Positions 1 through 8,674 of a DNA stretch of 14,049 nucleotides are shown in pieces. Source of the DNA: Cudoniella acicularis (taxonomy: Eukaryota > Ascomycota > Leotiomycetes > Helotiales > Helotiaceae). The notes under the pieces are model-generated. The model had not been told where the DNA came from and made no database searches. It saw nothing but the letters and a program-made list of their open reading frames with translations. A program made the position numbers and the translations under genes. Numbering within the stretch: position 1 is the first letter of the stretch; every line of letters begins with the position of its first letter. The stretch lies in assembly GCA_013054445.1 (NCBI GenBank), contig JAAMPI010001471.1, positions 1 to 14,049 of the forward strand, written 5' to 3'.

Positions 1-10
1 GCTATGTCCA

Positions 11-142
11 CTGGAATAAGGGCTGGTGGCGTTGGGGCCTATCACGGTTGGTATTGCGCCCCAATACCGATGGCCACGGGTAGCCACAGCGACCAAATGC
101 GCAGATGGTAGTAGGCCCTAATACCACTAACCCTTATTACAG
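11..142. repeat. Degraded foldback (inverted repeat)
   Basis: Bases 11-45 and the reverse complement of 108-142 match at about 27 of 35 positions, and nearly all differences are transitions. A perfect 7-bp hairpin (GGTATTG at 50-56, CAATACC at 62-68) lies in the loop. It looks like the eroded remains of a small inverted-repeat element. No target duplication was recognised, so the element type is unknown. Confidence 0.45.
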
Positions 143-264
143 TAGCACCTGAAACTGGCCACATATACTCTGGCAAACCTCTGTATTCTACACAATTCAG
201 GCAGTTTATCTCCCACGCACTGAGCATACTGGTTTTTCCGTGACATGCTTGAAACACATGCTAG

Positions 265-360
265 TGCCTCAGGCCACTAGGCATTTGTTTAATATAAACC
301 TCGACTAGTGCCTATAATAGGTAGTAGGGTTAGTGTAATAGGCGGTGTGGCCTGAGGGCA
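265..360. repeat. Short inverted repeat, about 14-bp arms
   Basis: TGCCTCAGGCCAC near 266-278 is matched by GTGGCCTGAGGGCA at 347-360 on the opposite strand, with one extra base. The arms enclose about 70 bases containing a further CACTA/TAGTG-rich stretch. It may belong to the same eroded repeat region as the foldback at 11-142. Function unknown. Confidence 0.3.
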
Positions 361-522
361 GCAGGAGGGATTGCAATATGACAGAGTAAGTAACACGTGC
401 TGGCGTGTATCAAGGATTCCGTGCGAATACAAGTAGATAGTTGAGTTGAGGTATATATCTGTATTCAAGGATAAAACTCAAGCTTACCCTTCGAAGAAGG
501 GTCTCGACTCCCTTATCTATTC

Positions 523-703
523 TTCCCGTCTGCGCTCCTAACTAGAGCGTAATAGTCGTACTCGGAGTCTCCGTAGCCTGGGTCTTCGTAGATTCCGATA
601 GCCAAATAGTCTTCGGGGTCGCCGATGGTCTAGATCTTGAGTACTTCCGTGAAGGCATTCCTAACGCTCCTGGCTTCGTCTGCTGACCCTGAAACCTTAG
701 GTA
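523..703 (-). pseudogene. Degraded coding remnant, unidentified
   Basis: Read on the minus strand, this stretch gives about 58 codons of protein-like composition rich in Asp, Glu and Tyr (for example GDPEDYLAIGIYEDPGY). It is interrupted by one in-frame TAG (plus-strand cta at 631-633) and closed by TAA near 525. There is no start codon, and a stop lies just upstream. The internal TAG is one transition from TGG or CAG, compatible with RIP. I do not recognise the family. It could be a transposon or gene fragment, or simply a chance open stretch. Confidence 0.3.
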
Positions 704-1131
704 TCAGCCACTAGTGCGGTTCAACCGCAAGCGCTGTAAGTGTTTGTTACAGATGATCTTACCAAAAATCTGCTCTGTGCGCTGACCTGTAAGCTTCCCA
801 ATAATGTACTTAAATAACTACTTCAAAATACCAACTAACGAATCATGATATGGAGATTGGAAAAAGGATAGGAAGGGATAATGTGAGAAAATGACAATAA
901 AAAGTTGAAAAAAGGTGGCTCCCGGATGAGAGTCTTGCAGCAGCCTAGTCACTATACCCATTGCGAATCTTCCTCACGCTCCTTTCTTCGTTCGCTACCC
1001 GAGCCGGCAAGTCGCGAATCCATGTGTAACCGGCTGTTTCGCAGAAACTGTCTTCAGTAGGTCTCCTAGCGGCGGTCGGAATAATTCTGATCACTTAAGC
1101 AAGATTCCAAGTTATGAGTAAACTAATATTT

Positions 1132-2742
1132 TCAAATTTTAAGGATACTCTCCATACATCTCCAGAACTCCGAACACAGCCAGATGCGCACTCTGCGGAC
1201 TAGAGCCAACAGTGTAAACAATTCTTCATAGCTGCCAGTGCCAGCCTTGAGATTAGAGATTGGACCAAGGACAGTCTACAACAAGGTCAGTTACGAGAAA
1301 ACTCCAACAGCGCAGCGACAACGTACCACAGCACCATCCATACTTTTCCAACAGATGTGAAGTTTCCACTCATGTCCTACCACCGTCCACCCAACTATGG
1401 GAAGCAAAGATTCCCCACTGCCTAGACTGTCCGTCGCACCACCACTACCACGGTGTAGTTGCTTCAGCTTCTCCAGACACGCAGCCGACCAGATACCCAA
1501 CTGTGTCACCGCCTCGTTGTAATCCCCGCCCGATTCCTTGACCTCGATCCCACAGACCAAGGGTATCGTGCTAGTATACGCATCCGACATATGGCTCAAG
1601 CAACCCTCTTGATTCAAACCCAAGTACGATTGAATTCGGCGCCCCGTTACGGCATTATAGGGTGAGAATCCGATAGCAATGTCCGCCTTCTTCACAATCG
1701 TCGTGGTATTGGGGAGGATGGGGAGGAAGGAAGGGTCGATCTGTTGAGTCTGCCTGTGCGCAAGTTAACAAACAGTGAATAGCCCGCCCAGACTGAAGCT
1801 CACTCACACGCTATTGACCTCTAACATCTTATCATGAGAGTATTCCTCCATCATGTCCAGCACAGCACGAACAACAGTAACCCAGGCATTTTCGTCCTTG
1901 TGACGGTTCTGGCAACGTTCAGCCTCCACGTATATGCGATCAACATCGCCCCAGTACCGATCCAAATCCGGGATTCCGTCGTCGCTGCCAAAGATATCTT
2001 CCGGGAGGTCGCTCCATTCATTCGGACTCGCTAGGCGGATTCGATCCTGCTTGTAGATCAGCATACACATCCTGTTCGTCAGGGTATGTCTTTGCCTAAA
2101 GCCCACCGTTAATCCAGACGGAATGATGCCCTTCCTCAAACCCTTCGAAAAGTCGCTCCGGAGTCTGCCTACGAGCTGCGGCTCGCTTACTTCTCTCCCA
2201 GGCTGGTAGAACAACACCGGAGGCCTCGCCTGCCCCAGCTGCGTCATGAGTTTGCGAGTTGGGCTGGCCGAGCGAGTTCTCTTCAGCGATGGGGGTGTCG
2301 GGCTGAGGATTGGGCGGCTGGCAAGACTTGCTGTTTTCGTTCTTGTGCTCGACGAGACTGAAGCCATCTCATCCTCCGCTGGCTCCTCGGGAAGCACCAT
2401 AGTGTTCATCCTAGCGGTGGCCCAAGAGGCAGGCTGCGAGCAGGGGGCCTCAGATCCAGAGGTGGAGAAAAAGTATGGGTCTGCGAATGCGCAAACTTTA
2501 GAGTCGGTGTAGTCGTTATATATACAACTGAGCCAGGTATTAATCGAGGAATTACAATTCTGTTCGATATGAAGTGATTCGGATTCGGATTCGGATTTGA
2601 TCTGAGGGTTTGTGTTCATGTTGGTGTTGATGTCGATGTCGATGTCGATGTCGTACGCGCTACTGGTGGTGTTGGAGGTTGGAGATTCTGCGTCTGCGGT
2701 TGGCCGAGCAACTATCAAGTATAATCTAACCGCATATAGCAT
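1132..2742 (-). CDS. PD-(D/E)XK nuclease-like domain protein (fungal family)
   Basis: Three exons, complement(1132..1275, 1327..1753, 1808..2742), joined in frame by introns of 51 and 54 bp (donors GTACGT and GTGAGT), give a 501-residue protein. An alternative ATG at 2619 (Met42) would remove a low-complexity leader. Residues 31-56 hold Asp-Ile and Ser-Glu repeats encoded by hexanucleotide repeats; residues 60-150 are Ser/Pro/Thr-rich. The C-terminal half matches the fungal PD-(D/E)XK nuclease-like family: a KKAD segment with candidate catalytic Asp336, GIEVKESGG with Glu382 and Lys384, and TQLGIW with Gln396 and Trp400, ending in a VLGPI segment. The family is common in filamentous fungi, often in variable regions; its substrate is unknown, and metal-dependent nuclease activity is inferred from the fold. 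All three core residues are present, so the gene looks intact. The family call is from memory of homologues. Confidence 0.8.
2576..2653. repeat. Two in-frame hexanucleotide repeats
   Basis: About four GATTCG-type units at 2576-2598 and four GATGTC units at 2629-2653 lie inside the first exon of the nuclease-like gene. They encode the (Ser-Glu)n and (Asp-Ile)n tracts. Because the unit is six bases, gain or loss keeps the frame, so protein length probably varies between strains. Confidence 0.7.
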
Positions 2743-2961
2743 ATACTGTTTATTTTCACCACAATAATAATATGTAATTAATAATATGTAGCTAACGGAT
2801 TACAGTCGGGAACATATTGCGCGATTCATTTAATATAATTAATATATTGAAATTTTGCGACTTGGTTTCGACAATGTTGTAAAGTCCCCACGCTTAGCTG
2901 GCCAATGCGTAATAGACCCACCTAAAATCTTAGGTGACCAATGATAACCCAAAGAACCTGA
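2743..2961. other. AT-rich spacer upstream of the nuclease-like gene
   Basis: About 220 bp between the minus-strand nuclease-like gene and the plus-strand pseudogene. The part near the nuclease start (2743-2850) is AT-rich with AATAAT/TAATAT runs and presumably holds that gene's promoter. No individual site can be called with confidence. Confidence 0.4.
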
Positions 2962-4275
2962 ACGCAGGGTGGACCGGAGGTTAGAATCACGGTACAGGTG
3001 CAGACGTTTTTTGGGGTTGGGTTTCAACGATATTTTATTGTGAAATGCCAAGAAGAGACTCCCCCACAGGCAGAAGCAGCAGACGACGACGAAGATGCCG
3101 CAGTCCGGGACCAGCTGCTACGAGAATTCGATGAAATAGACGAGCGGGACACAAAACGGCTTGAGATTGCGGATTCCAAGACAGAAAAGAGCGACAATAC
3201 TGGTTGGTAGAACTTTATGCAATAGCGACCGCACTTTGGCAGTCACAACATCAGACGTATTGCTTATGCAAGCAGGTTGCCGGACCGGAAAGACAAGCAG
3301 CTCCAACGTGTGAGCGAAATCGTCGACATGATGATCAAGCGTGCCGTGGATGGGCTAAGCAGCTTGCACGACGACACTCCGTATTGGTTGCGAACGGCAA
3401 ACTCAACTGAGAAGGTTGAGAACCGGCCCATGGTGCGGTTGCAGAACGAGGACAGCTTGGACCGGTATATTGCTTATCTTCGGCGTTTTGCTTGCTATTT
3501 GTTGCGAGTGTACGTAGAGCAGAAAGAGAGGGAGACCCGTGAGAGCAACGAAGGCGAGAGTGGAGGTGGAGAGTCAGACGACAACAATAAAGACAATTTT
3601 GACGGTGAACTTGAGGAAGGTGAAGAGACCCAGCAGGCTGGTGACAGTAAAGAGCTTGATGTGATGAAAGACTGCTGTGAGCTGACAAAATTCAGTCCGG
3701 AGCAGAAACAATTATTGCAAGACATGCTCGAGTTATTGGAAGCAGGAGAAGATGAGGATATTCAAGTGCAAAAGATGAGTACGCTTATAATGTCTATGAT
3801 TTTGCAGAGTCTGAAAGGCTGCGATCGATTTGACAGTCCCGTGATTCATTTTGCAGTTGTTTTGGGAATTGTTGAAGACGAAAACCGCTTGAAGTATAGT
3901 AATGAGTATTTGTATATGTTTACTGGATTTATATATTGCGTTCGGGTCTTGTTTGTTGAATATATACTACAAGTAGCGACGAGGGGAGAGCAGACTATAA
4001 AAGATATTAACCAGTTTCTTAAATTGCGGAAAAAATATCTGGTGGTTGGAAATTATAGTTTGTATAGTTTTCTAATTAAGATATTAGGGTATAGTAAGAC
4101 GATGAGCATACAAAAGATCAACTAACCGAGTATTACTTGGACTCCTTTTCGATCCAACCGAGCTTCATTTTTGAATCTCGATCTCTTATTAAGGGGTGCA
4201 CTAAGAGACCAATTGCAGACTAGCTTATTCTCTCAGAGTACTATATATAACTACCCTAAGATTCTCACTTTTTAG
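2962..4275 (+). pseudogene. Broken fragment of OrsD / telomere-linked helicase-type protein
   Basis: One frame reads as protein-like sequence from 2962 to 4275, broken only by stops at 3208-3210 (TAG), 3223-3225 (TAG) and 4123-4125 (TAA). The coding look continues across each stop: TGW-stop-NF, then RPHFGSHN, and KIN-stop-PSITWTP. Each stop is one transition from a sense codon (TGG or CAG to TAG, CAA to TAA), the change RIP makes. Segments include an acidic, charged N-terminal part, a helical stretch with PYWLRTANS and ENRPMVRLQNEDS, an acidic linker (about 3535-3650), and a hydrophobic block FDSPVIHFAVVLGI followed by YMFTGFIYCVRVL. These resemble the region next to the helicase in fungal RecQ/telomere-linked helicase or OrsD-type proteins, often subtelomeric. 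That assignment is from memory and moderate at best. No helicase motifs are visible, so this is a partial copy, probably non-functional. Confidence 0.6.
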
Positions 4276-4630
4276 AAGGGGGAGACAGAACAATTCATTC
4301 TTTTACAAAACCTACTTGTGAGCACGTGATCTTTAACCAATACCAGCCCTCTTGCATACTTCAGCCGTCGACGGAAGGAAGATGCACGCCTTGAGGCCTA
4401 AGGGTTCATATTCATGCCTGCCCTTACTTCGGAGTATTCTATATGCGGGGATGTAAGACATATCCCGGATAATTCTAAGCCTGCAGGTGGTCGCTTGATT
4501 GAGAAAGTGGTCTGAGTATGGCGTGATAACTATCTAAAAGCTATAGAACACTTTCCTCCCTTAAGGCCTTATTATTGGTATTTCGGGACTTTCTCCTCAA
4601 TTTGCGTGGCTTTTCCCTTAATGCAGCATA
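4276..4630. other. Spacer between pseudogene and MITE
   Basis: About 350 bp of mixed-composition DNA. I see no coding frame, RNA gene or clear repeat. It ends at the TA dinucleotide (4629-4630) that was duplicated when the neighbouring MITE inserted. Confidence 0.5.
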
Positions 4631-5018
4631 CTATCCCCTCCCCGGTTCATTAACTATTTTGCCACTTTGGTTGCCACTTTCTCACCACTGTATAGCACTC
4701 CACTCATAATTCCACTATCTGCCTCTTCAACTTCATAGCTATTTCTAATTTGATTTTTCGGTGGTCGTGGAGCTACTAGAAAGCAAGGAGAGTCAGATGT
4801 CCTTTTACTAAAAGACCCTATAAAAGGAATGCGGTTTATAAACAGCCTTTTTATAATATTATAGGGCAAAGTAAATAGCGGGGATAGCTTCAATTGTGTC
4901 AGTATTACCTCTCGAGGAGAAATCAGATGCTTAGTGGAGAGAGAAGTGGGACGTTGAAGCCGTATCGCAATAGTGGCAAGAAAGTGGCAAAATAGCTAAT
5001 GAACCGGGGAGGGGATAG
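4631..5018. mobile_element. 388-bp MITE with 38-bp TIRs and TA target duplication
   Basis: The left end, starting CTATCCCCTCCCCGGTTC at 4631, is repeated in inverse orientation at 4981-5018. The arms are 38 bp and differ at one base (4653). A further TTGCCAC match follows inside after a small offset. The element is flanked by TA at 4629-4630 and 5019-5020. Long terminal inverted repeats, small size, no transposase and a TA duplication fit a miniature element mobilised in trans by a Tc1/mariner or pogo/Fot1-type transposase; that superfamily assignment is inference from the TA duplication. The near-identical arms suggest fairly recent insertion or little RIP. Confidence 0.8.
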
Positions 5019-5381
5019 TAGTTGAGTGAGCATGCAACTGGGTATTTGAATGGCGAAAGAATCAATCTCATAAGCAGGGAGGAGAGGAATCCTTTTTTAT
5101 TGGCTATGCACAGAACATTAAGCGAGTCTGATCAAAGCTGTCAACGGATTCTTTTCGCCCGGCTAAAGAGGGAGTAGTGATGAGAAGGGCGGGCTTTTGG
5201 CAGTTCCCGTCGATGCCCTGCTTCCTAAGCCTCATTCGCTTCACGCAGCCAACCAAAGCCACGCACGTGTATTAGTTGAAAGGCGCTACCCAACTATCCG
5301 AAGACTGATTATTCAAGTAAGCCAGTAAAAGAATTCCCGCATGTAAGCCTCTACTAAAGGGGAAAAGGTCGCAACCAAGAT
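5019..5381. other. Spacer right of the MITE
   Basis: Begins with the second TA of the MITE target duplication. The composition is normal, unlike the AT-rich block that follows. I see no gene, repeat or RNA in it. Confidence 0.45.
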
Positions 5382-5639
5382 TCAGATAAGGCGCTTGCCG
5401 GGCCGGCTCGCTGCCTTCCAACCAACTACATAGATCCCTGAGGCGCAGATAAGAAAGAATATGGCGGCACGGGCGGTTTGAGTAATAACCGATCCATTAT
5501 TACTCCGTACAACTTCGATACAATCAGCCATCATATTGCCAAATATGCGGCTGGTCAGCTGGAGACTTGATGTGGCGTAAGAGGGTGCCTTGACACCCGA
5601 GAGAAAGCGGCGCTTAGCCCCTGCGCGCGCCTTGCCCAA
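5382..5639 (-). other. Open stretch of about 85 codons, doubtful fragment
   Basis: A minus-strand open frame of ordinary GC content ends beside the AT-rich block. It has no ATG at its left end (it would need TTG at 5639; an internal ATG pair lies further in). The predicted C-terminal end holds one hydrophobic segment (FFLICASGIYVVGW) followed by a basic tail, like the end of a single-pass membrane protein. No family is recognised. It may be a gene fragment cut off by the AT-rich block, or chance. Confidence 0.2.
5480..5505. repeat. Perfect 9-bp inverted repeat (GAGTAATAA)
   Basis: GAGTAATAA at 5480-5488 is followed after 8 bases by its exact reverse complement at 5497-5505. It could form a hairpin or bind a dimeric protein, but nothing links it to a gene, so its role is unknown. 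Confidence 0.4.
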
Positions 5640-5660
5640 TACGGGCTTGCCGTCTAGTCG

Positions 5661-6148
5661 TTTACTTTTTTAAATTATTAAATTATTTTTTATTTTTTAT
5701 TCTTTTAATATTAATAGTTTATTTTAAAGACTTTATATAGTCTTTTAATAAATAGTTTAATTTATTATAATTATAATATTTAAAAAGTTTTAAGATTAGG
5801 TTATAAAGTCGCTTTTTAAAGATAAGAGTTAATTATAAAAAAATAGTTATTATTAAGATAGTTATATAATAGCTATTTAATAGAAGACTAATAGTCTATT
5901 AGATAATAAGGACGTAAAAAGGCTTTATTAAGATAATAACCTTAGTTTTATATATCTTTTTTTATTTATAAGCTATAATATACTTAAGTTTAATATCTAG
6001 ATCGCTTATTACTTTATAAAAGTCTTAAAGTTATTTATTAAAACTATAAAGCTAGGTTATTAATTAGTCTTAAAGTTAGTCTAAAAGTTAGTTATATAGT
6101 CTATAAAAACAAGACTATTTAAATATCTAAATAATATTTATAAGATAT
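5661..6148. repeat. Extremely AT-rich, RIP-like block
   Basis: Bases 5701-6120 contain about 17% G+C by hand count. In 5661-6148 I find one CpA (6110-6111) and no TpG, while TpA is abundant; the remaining G and C sit mostly in AG, GT, CT and TC contexts. Loss of CpA and of its complement TpG with gain of TpA is the classic footprint of repeat-induced point mutation. The block is probably a repeat destroyed beyond recognition; its identity cannot be read. Edges are sharp: normal DNA on the left near 5655 and the LTR on the right at 6149. Confidence 0.8.
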
Positions 6149-6593
6149 TGTGATGCGATAGCGTCGGAGGTCCGCTACTGTTTAGCGAAGCCACGTGATA
6201 GTCACGCGACTAGTCACGCGGCCCGGGCGGACTTCGGCCGCAGCGTAGCTGTAGTGTATTCTTGCCTTATATAGCGTGCTAAGCGTATTCCCCCTACGGG
6301 TAAATACTATAGTCTTTTGGCCTAGCGGGCAGTGCGATCTAGAGCTTAGCGATCTATGTTATAGATATAAAAAATAAAAAAATAAATCTATCATTAAATA
6401 ATAATTATATTTATTATATTTATAATTTATATAGTGCGCTAAAAATTTCTTATAAATCATTTTATAAAAGGAAAATATAAATATAGAAGTAATATTTTTT
6501 ATAATTTTGTAGCTTATATTTTCGGAGTTGAATACTCGATTCTCCTATCAATAGCTGCCTGTTTAGAACAGGCTTCAAGTCGTCATAGAAACA
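6149..6593 (+). mobile_element. Solo LTR of an LTR retrotransposon, 445 bp, 5-bp TSD
   Basis: The unit starts TGTGATG at 6149, ends GAAACA at 6593, and is flanked by GATAT at 6144-6148 and 6594-6598: TG..CA ends with a 5-bp target duplication, as for Ty3/gypsy or Ty1/copia elements. The left part holds CACGTGA and a twice-repeated TAGTCACGCG (about 6191-6215), a TATA-like CTTATATAG near 6266, and then A-rich AATAAA-type sequence near 6367-6385. This order fits U3-R-U5 read on the plus strand. No internal retrotransposon genes or second LTR are present, so it is a solo LTR left by recombination. The stretch at 6361-6520 is AT-rich, possibly by RIP. The TSD is itself AT-rich, so chance agreement is not fully excluded. 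Confidence 0.75.
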
Positions 6594-6603
6594 GATATAT
6601 AAA
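6594..6603 (+). promoter_or_regulatory. Candidate TATA box of the methyltransferase gene
   Basis: TATATAAA at 6596-6603 lies 94 bp before the ATG at 6697, a reasonable distance for a fungal promoter with a short leader. It overlaps the right-hand GATAT duplication of the solo LTR, so everything directly upstream is now LTR. Transcription start not visible. Confidence 0.45.
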
Positions 6604-6696
6604 GCAGAATGTCACATTGTTTCGAGATCCCTTCTCATTTAAGTTACTTTCTCTTTCTGCAATCCACCATTCCAGACTCTCTACTCATAATTCAAC

Positions 6697-7905
6697 ATGG
6701 AATCCGACTCTTTACTCGAAATCCGCGGCAGCAACTATGAGGAAGTTCTTGCTGCAAAGATGCATAAAAAAATCCGCCGCCGCGTCCAGTCCATTCATCT
6801 CGTTGCTGGGGAAAAACAACGCATCGCATCAAAAAGTTATGAATGGGTACTTGACGCACTGGGAGAAAGACAAAGGAGAAACAGAGGACACGGATGAAGC
6901 TAGAGAGAAGCGAGGGAGTCAATACCCTTCGTTAGTGAACGGGTGAGTGGTGTCTTCCTTTTCGAGTGTTTCTGAATGTCCCAAGTCTGACTTGCATCAG
7001 ATACTATGATCTTGTCACTGATCTCTTCGAGTCCGGCTGGGCACAATCCTTCCACTTCTGCCGCTTCATCAAGGGCGAACCCTTCCTCCAAGCACTCGCC
7101 AGACATGAACACTACCTGGCGGCACAGCTGAGCCTCCAGCCAGGCATGAACGTTCTAGACGTAGGATGTGGGGTGGGCGGACCGGCGCGCCAGATCGCCT
7201 CGTTCGCAGACTGTAGAGTGACAGGCCTCAACAACAACGCCTATCAAGTCGACCGAGCACGCAAGCACACGCTTGCCGCGGGCTTGGAAGACCGAGTCGA
7301 CTTCGTGAAAGGCGATTTCATGAAGATACCCTTTCCGGATAACAGCTTCGACGCTGTCTACGCCATCGAAGCTACGCTACACGCCCCATCGCTGGCGGGT
7401 GTTTACACCGAGATCCATCGAGTGCTCAAGCCCGGCGGCACGTTTGCTCTCTACGAATGGGTCACAACCCCCAAGTTCGAGCCGGAAAACCCCGTCCACC
7501 GGTCCATCCGCCTCCGCATCGAGCATGGGGATGCCATTCCGCATCTGGCCACTCAGGATGAAGCCGAGAGCGCAATGCGCACCGCAGGGTTTACGCTTAC
7601 TCGTAGCGACGATTTGGCCGACAAGGGGGGATGTCGTGCCGTGGTGGTATCCACTCGCGGGGGAGTGGCAGTTTGTGTACACCTGGCGTGATGCTCTCAC
7701 GATGATGCGCGTTGCAAGGCTGGGACGTGTGGCCATGATTGGGTTTTTGAAAGGTTTGGAGTTGATTCGTCTGTGTCCTGGAGGCACAGCCAGAGCTGCC
7801 GAATGCCTGGAGGTTGCTGCGACAAGTTTGGTGGATGGAGGGACGACGGGCATCTTTTCTCCCATGTTTTTGATGGTAGGCAAGAAAGGGGGGAACGTGG
7901 CTTAG
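6697..7905 (+). pseudogene. Erg6-like sterol C-24 methyltransferase, two frameshifts
   Basis: Encodes an S-adenosylmethionine-dependent sterol methyltransferase, like Erg6, which methylates the sterol side chain at C-24. Visible: the sterol-methyltransferase region GWAQSFHFCRF, SAM motif I LDVGCGVGGPA (7155-7187), IEATLHAP, LKPGG, YEWVTTP and the C-terminal WYPLAGEW and PMFLMV segments. One intron, 6943-7000, restores GYYDL. Start 6697 has a strong context (AACATGG), but frame is lost at an A7 run (6766-6772) and again at a G6 run (7625-7630); each looks like one extra base. With both discounted the product is about 382 residues, the usual Erg6 length, with conserved sequence on both sides of each break. 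An ATG at 6737 lies in the second frame and could avoid the first break, but not the second. Either recent inactivation or homopolymer sequencing error. It converges with the P450 and is probably an accessory paralogue rather than the housekeeping ERG6 (inference from context). Confidence 0.9.
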
Positions 7906-8674
7906 ACCCCTATTCTTGGGTGTAAGCAAAGTCAGGTGCGTTTGGATGGACATGTACTGCTGCAGATTGAACGTCAATGATACCTAGTTGGGTCTTGCCA
8001 AGAGCGAAGACATATTCCATTAGCTAAATTTCATATATTATCAGTACTGTAATAGTACAATATAACGTAAGAATTCAATTATCCAACATTACCGTTTTCT
8101 TCTTCCCGTCTCACTCGTAGTGTGGGGTACATACAGGATCTCATAGGCCACATCGTATGCGAGTTGGAGCAAGTGAAAAATCATCCGACTTATCTTCATT
8201 TTGTGCAGTGACAGCCTAGTCTGACACACTGACAAGCCCCTAAAGCGGGTCATCCCGCATGGCGCAGCCACTTAAGGGCCTAGAAAGATGCTTCCCGAGA
8301 ATATAAGCGAGACAGGGGAGGAACGGCAAATGTTCCAGGTTAATTGATAGGATGACTTGCATGAGCAATGAAACGATCTGCGGTGGGTGGTTGGTTGGCG
8401 TTACGGCTGCTACAACAGGGAATTTTGGTAGTCAACACGCTGACTGTATCAGTCAATGTTGAATTCCCTGTACAGTATTAGCTGAATATTTCTTACTTTT
8501 ACCATCACAAAATTATTATACTGGCACGATATGACTTTTGTTGTAATTTATTTTAATTGCAATGATATAGTACAATATGGCCATCTAATTAATGCCCACA
8601 CCGAAAGTCTCCCATAGTATAACAAGATCTAATGAAAGATAAACATTGGCATCATTATCTCCCACTTCCATCCA
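7906..8674. other. Convergent spacer, 3' ends of methyltransferase and P450
   Basis: Tail-to-tail intergenic region of about 770 bp. It holds AT-rich patches near 8030-8080 and 8500-8590 that may carry polyadenylation signals, and an imperfect hairpin at 8415-8471. No coding frame is convincing. Confidence 0.5.
8415..8471. repeat. Imperfect hairpin between convergent genes
   Basis: ACAGGGAATT at 8415-8424 is repeated inverted at 8462-8471. Inside, TCAACA..TGACT faces AGTCA..TTGA, so the arms pair further after a 7-base bulge on the left. It could be the remains of a small inverted-repeat element or a structure in the 3' transcripts. Role unknown. Confidence 0.35.

Larger units (their letters stand above)
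143..1131. other. Gene-poor left flank
   Basis: Apart from the inverted repeat at 265-360 and the minus-strand remnant at 523-703, I see no supportable gene here. A second minus-strand stretch at roughly 949-1092 is open for about 47 codons but has no start codon and no recognisable domain. The region reads as eroded repeat-derived DNA. Confidence 0.5.

Noticed and set aside
949..1092. A minus-strand open stretch just downstream of the nuclease-like gene as a fourth exon
   Set aside because: The third exon ends at a clear stop (1132-1134) after a family-like C-terminus, and I see no junction linking it.
3335..3725. Minus-strand Ser/Leu-rich open frames opposite the helicase-type pseudogene
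   Set aside because: Their composition simply mirrors the acidic linker on the plus strand.
4654..4893. A 79-codon minus-strand open frame inside the MITE as a transposase remnant
   Set aside because: It begins within the terminal inverted repeat, shows no transposase motif, and is too short; chance is the simpler explanation.
7377..7977. Minus-strand open frames opposite the methyltransferase
   Set aside because: They are antisense shadows of a strongly conserved coding region.
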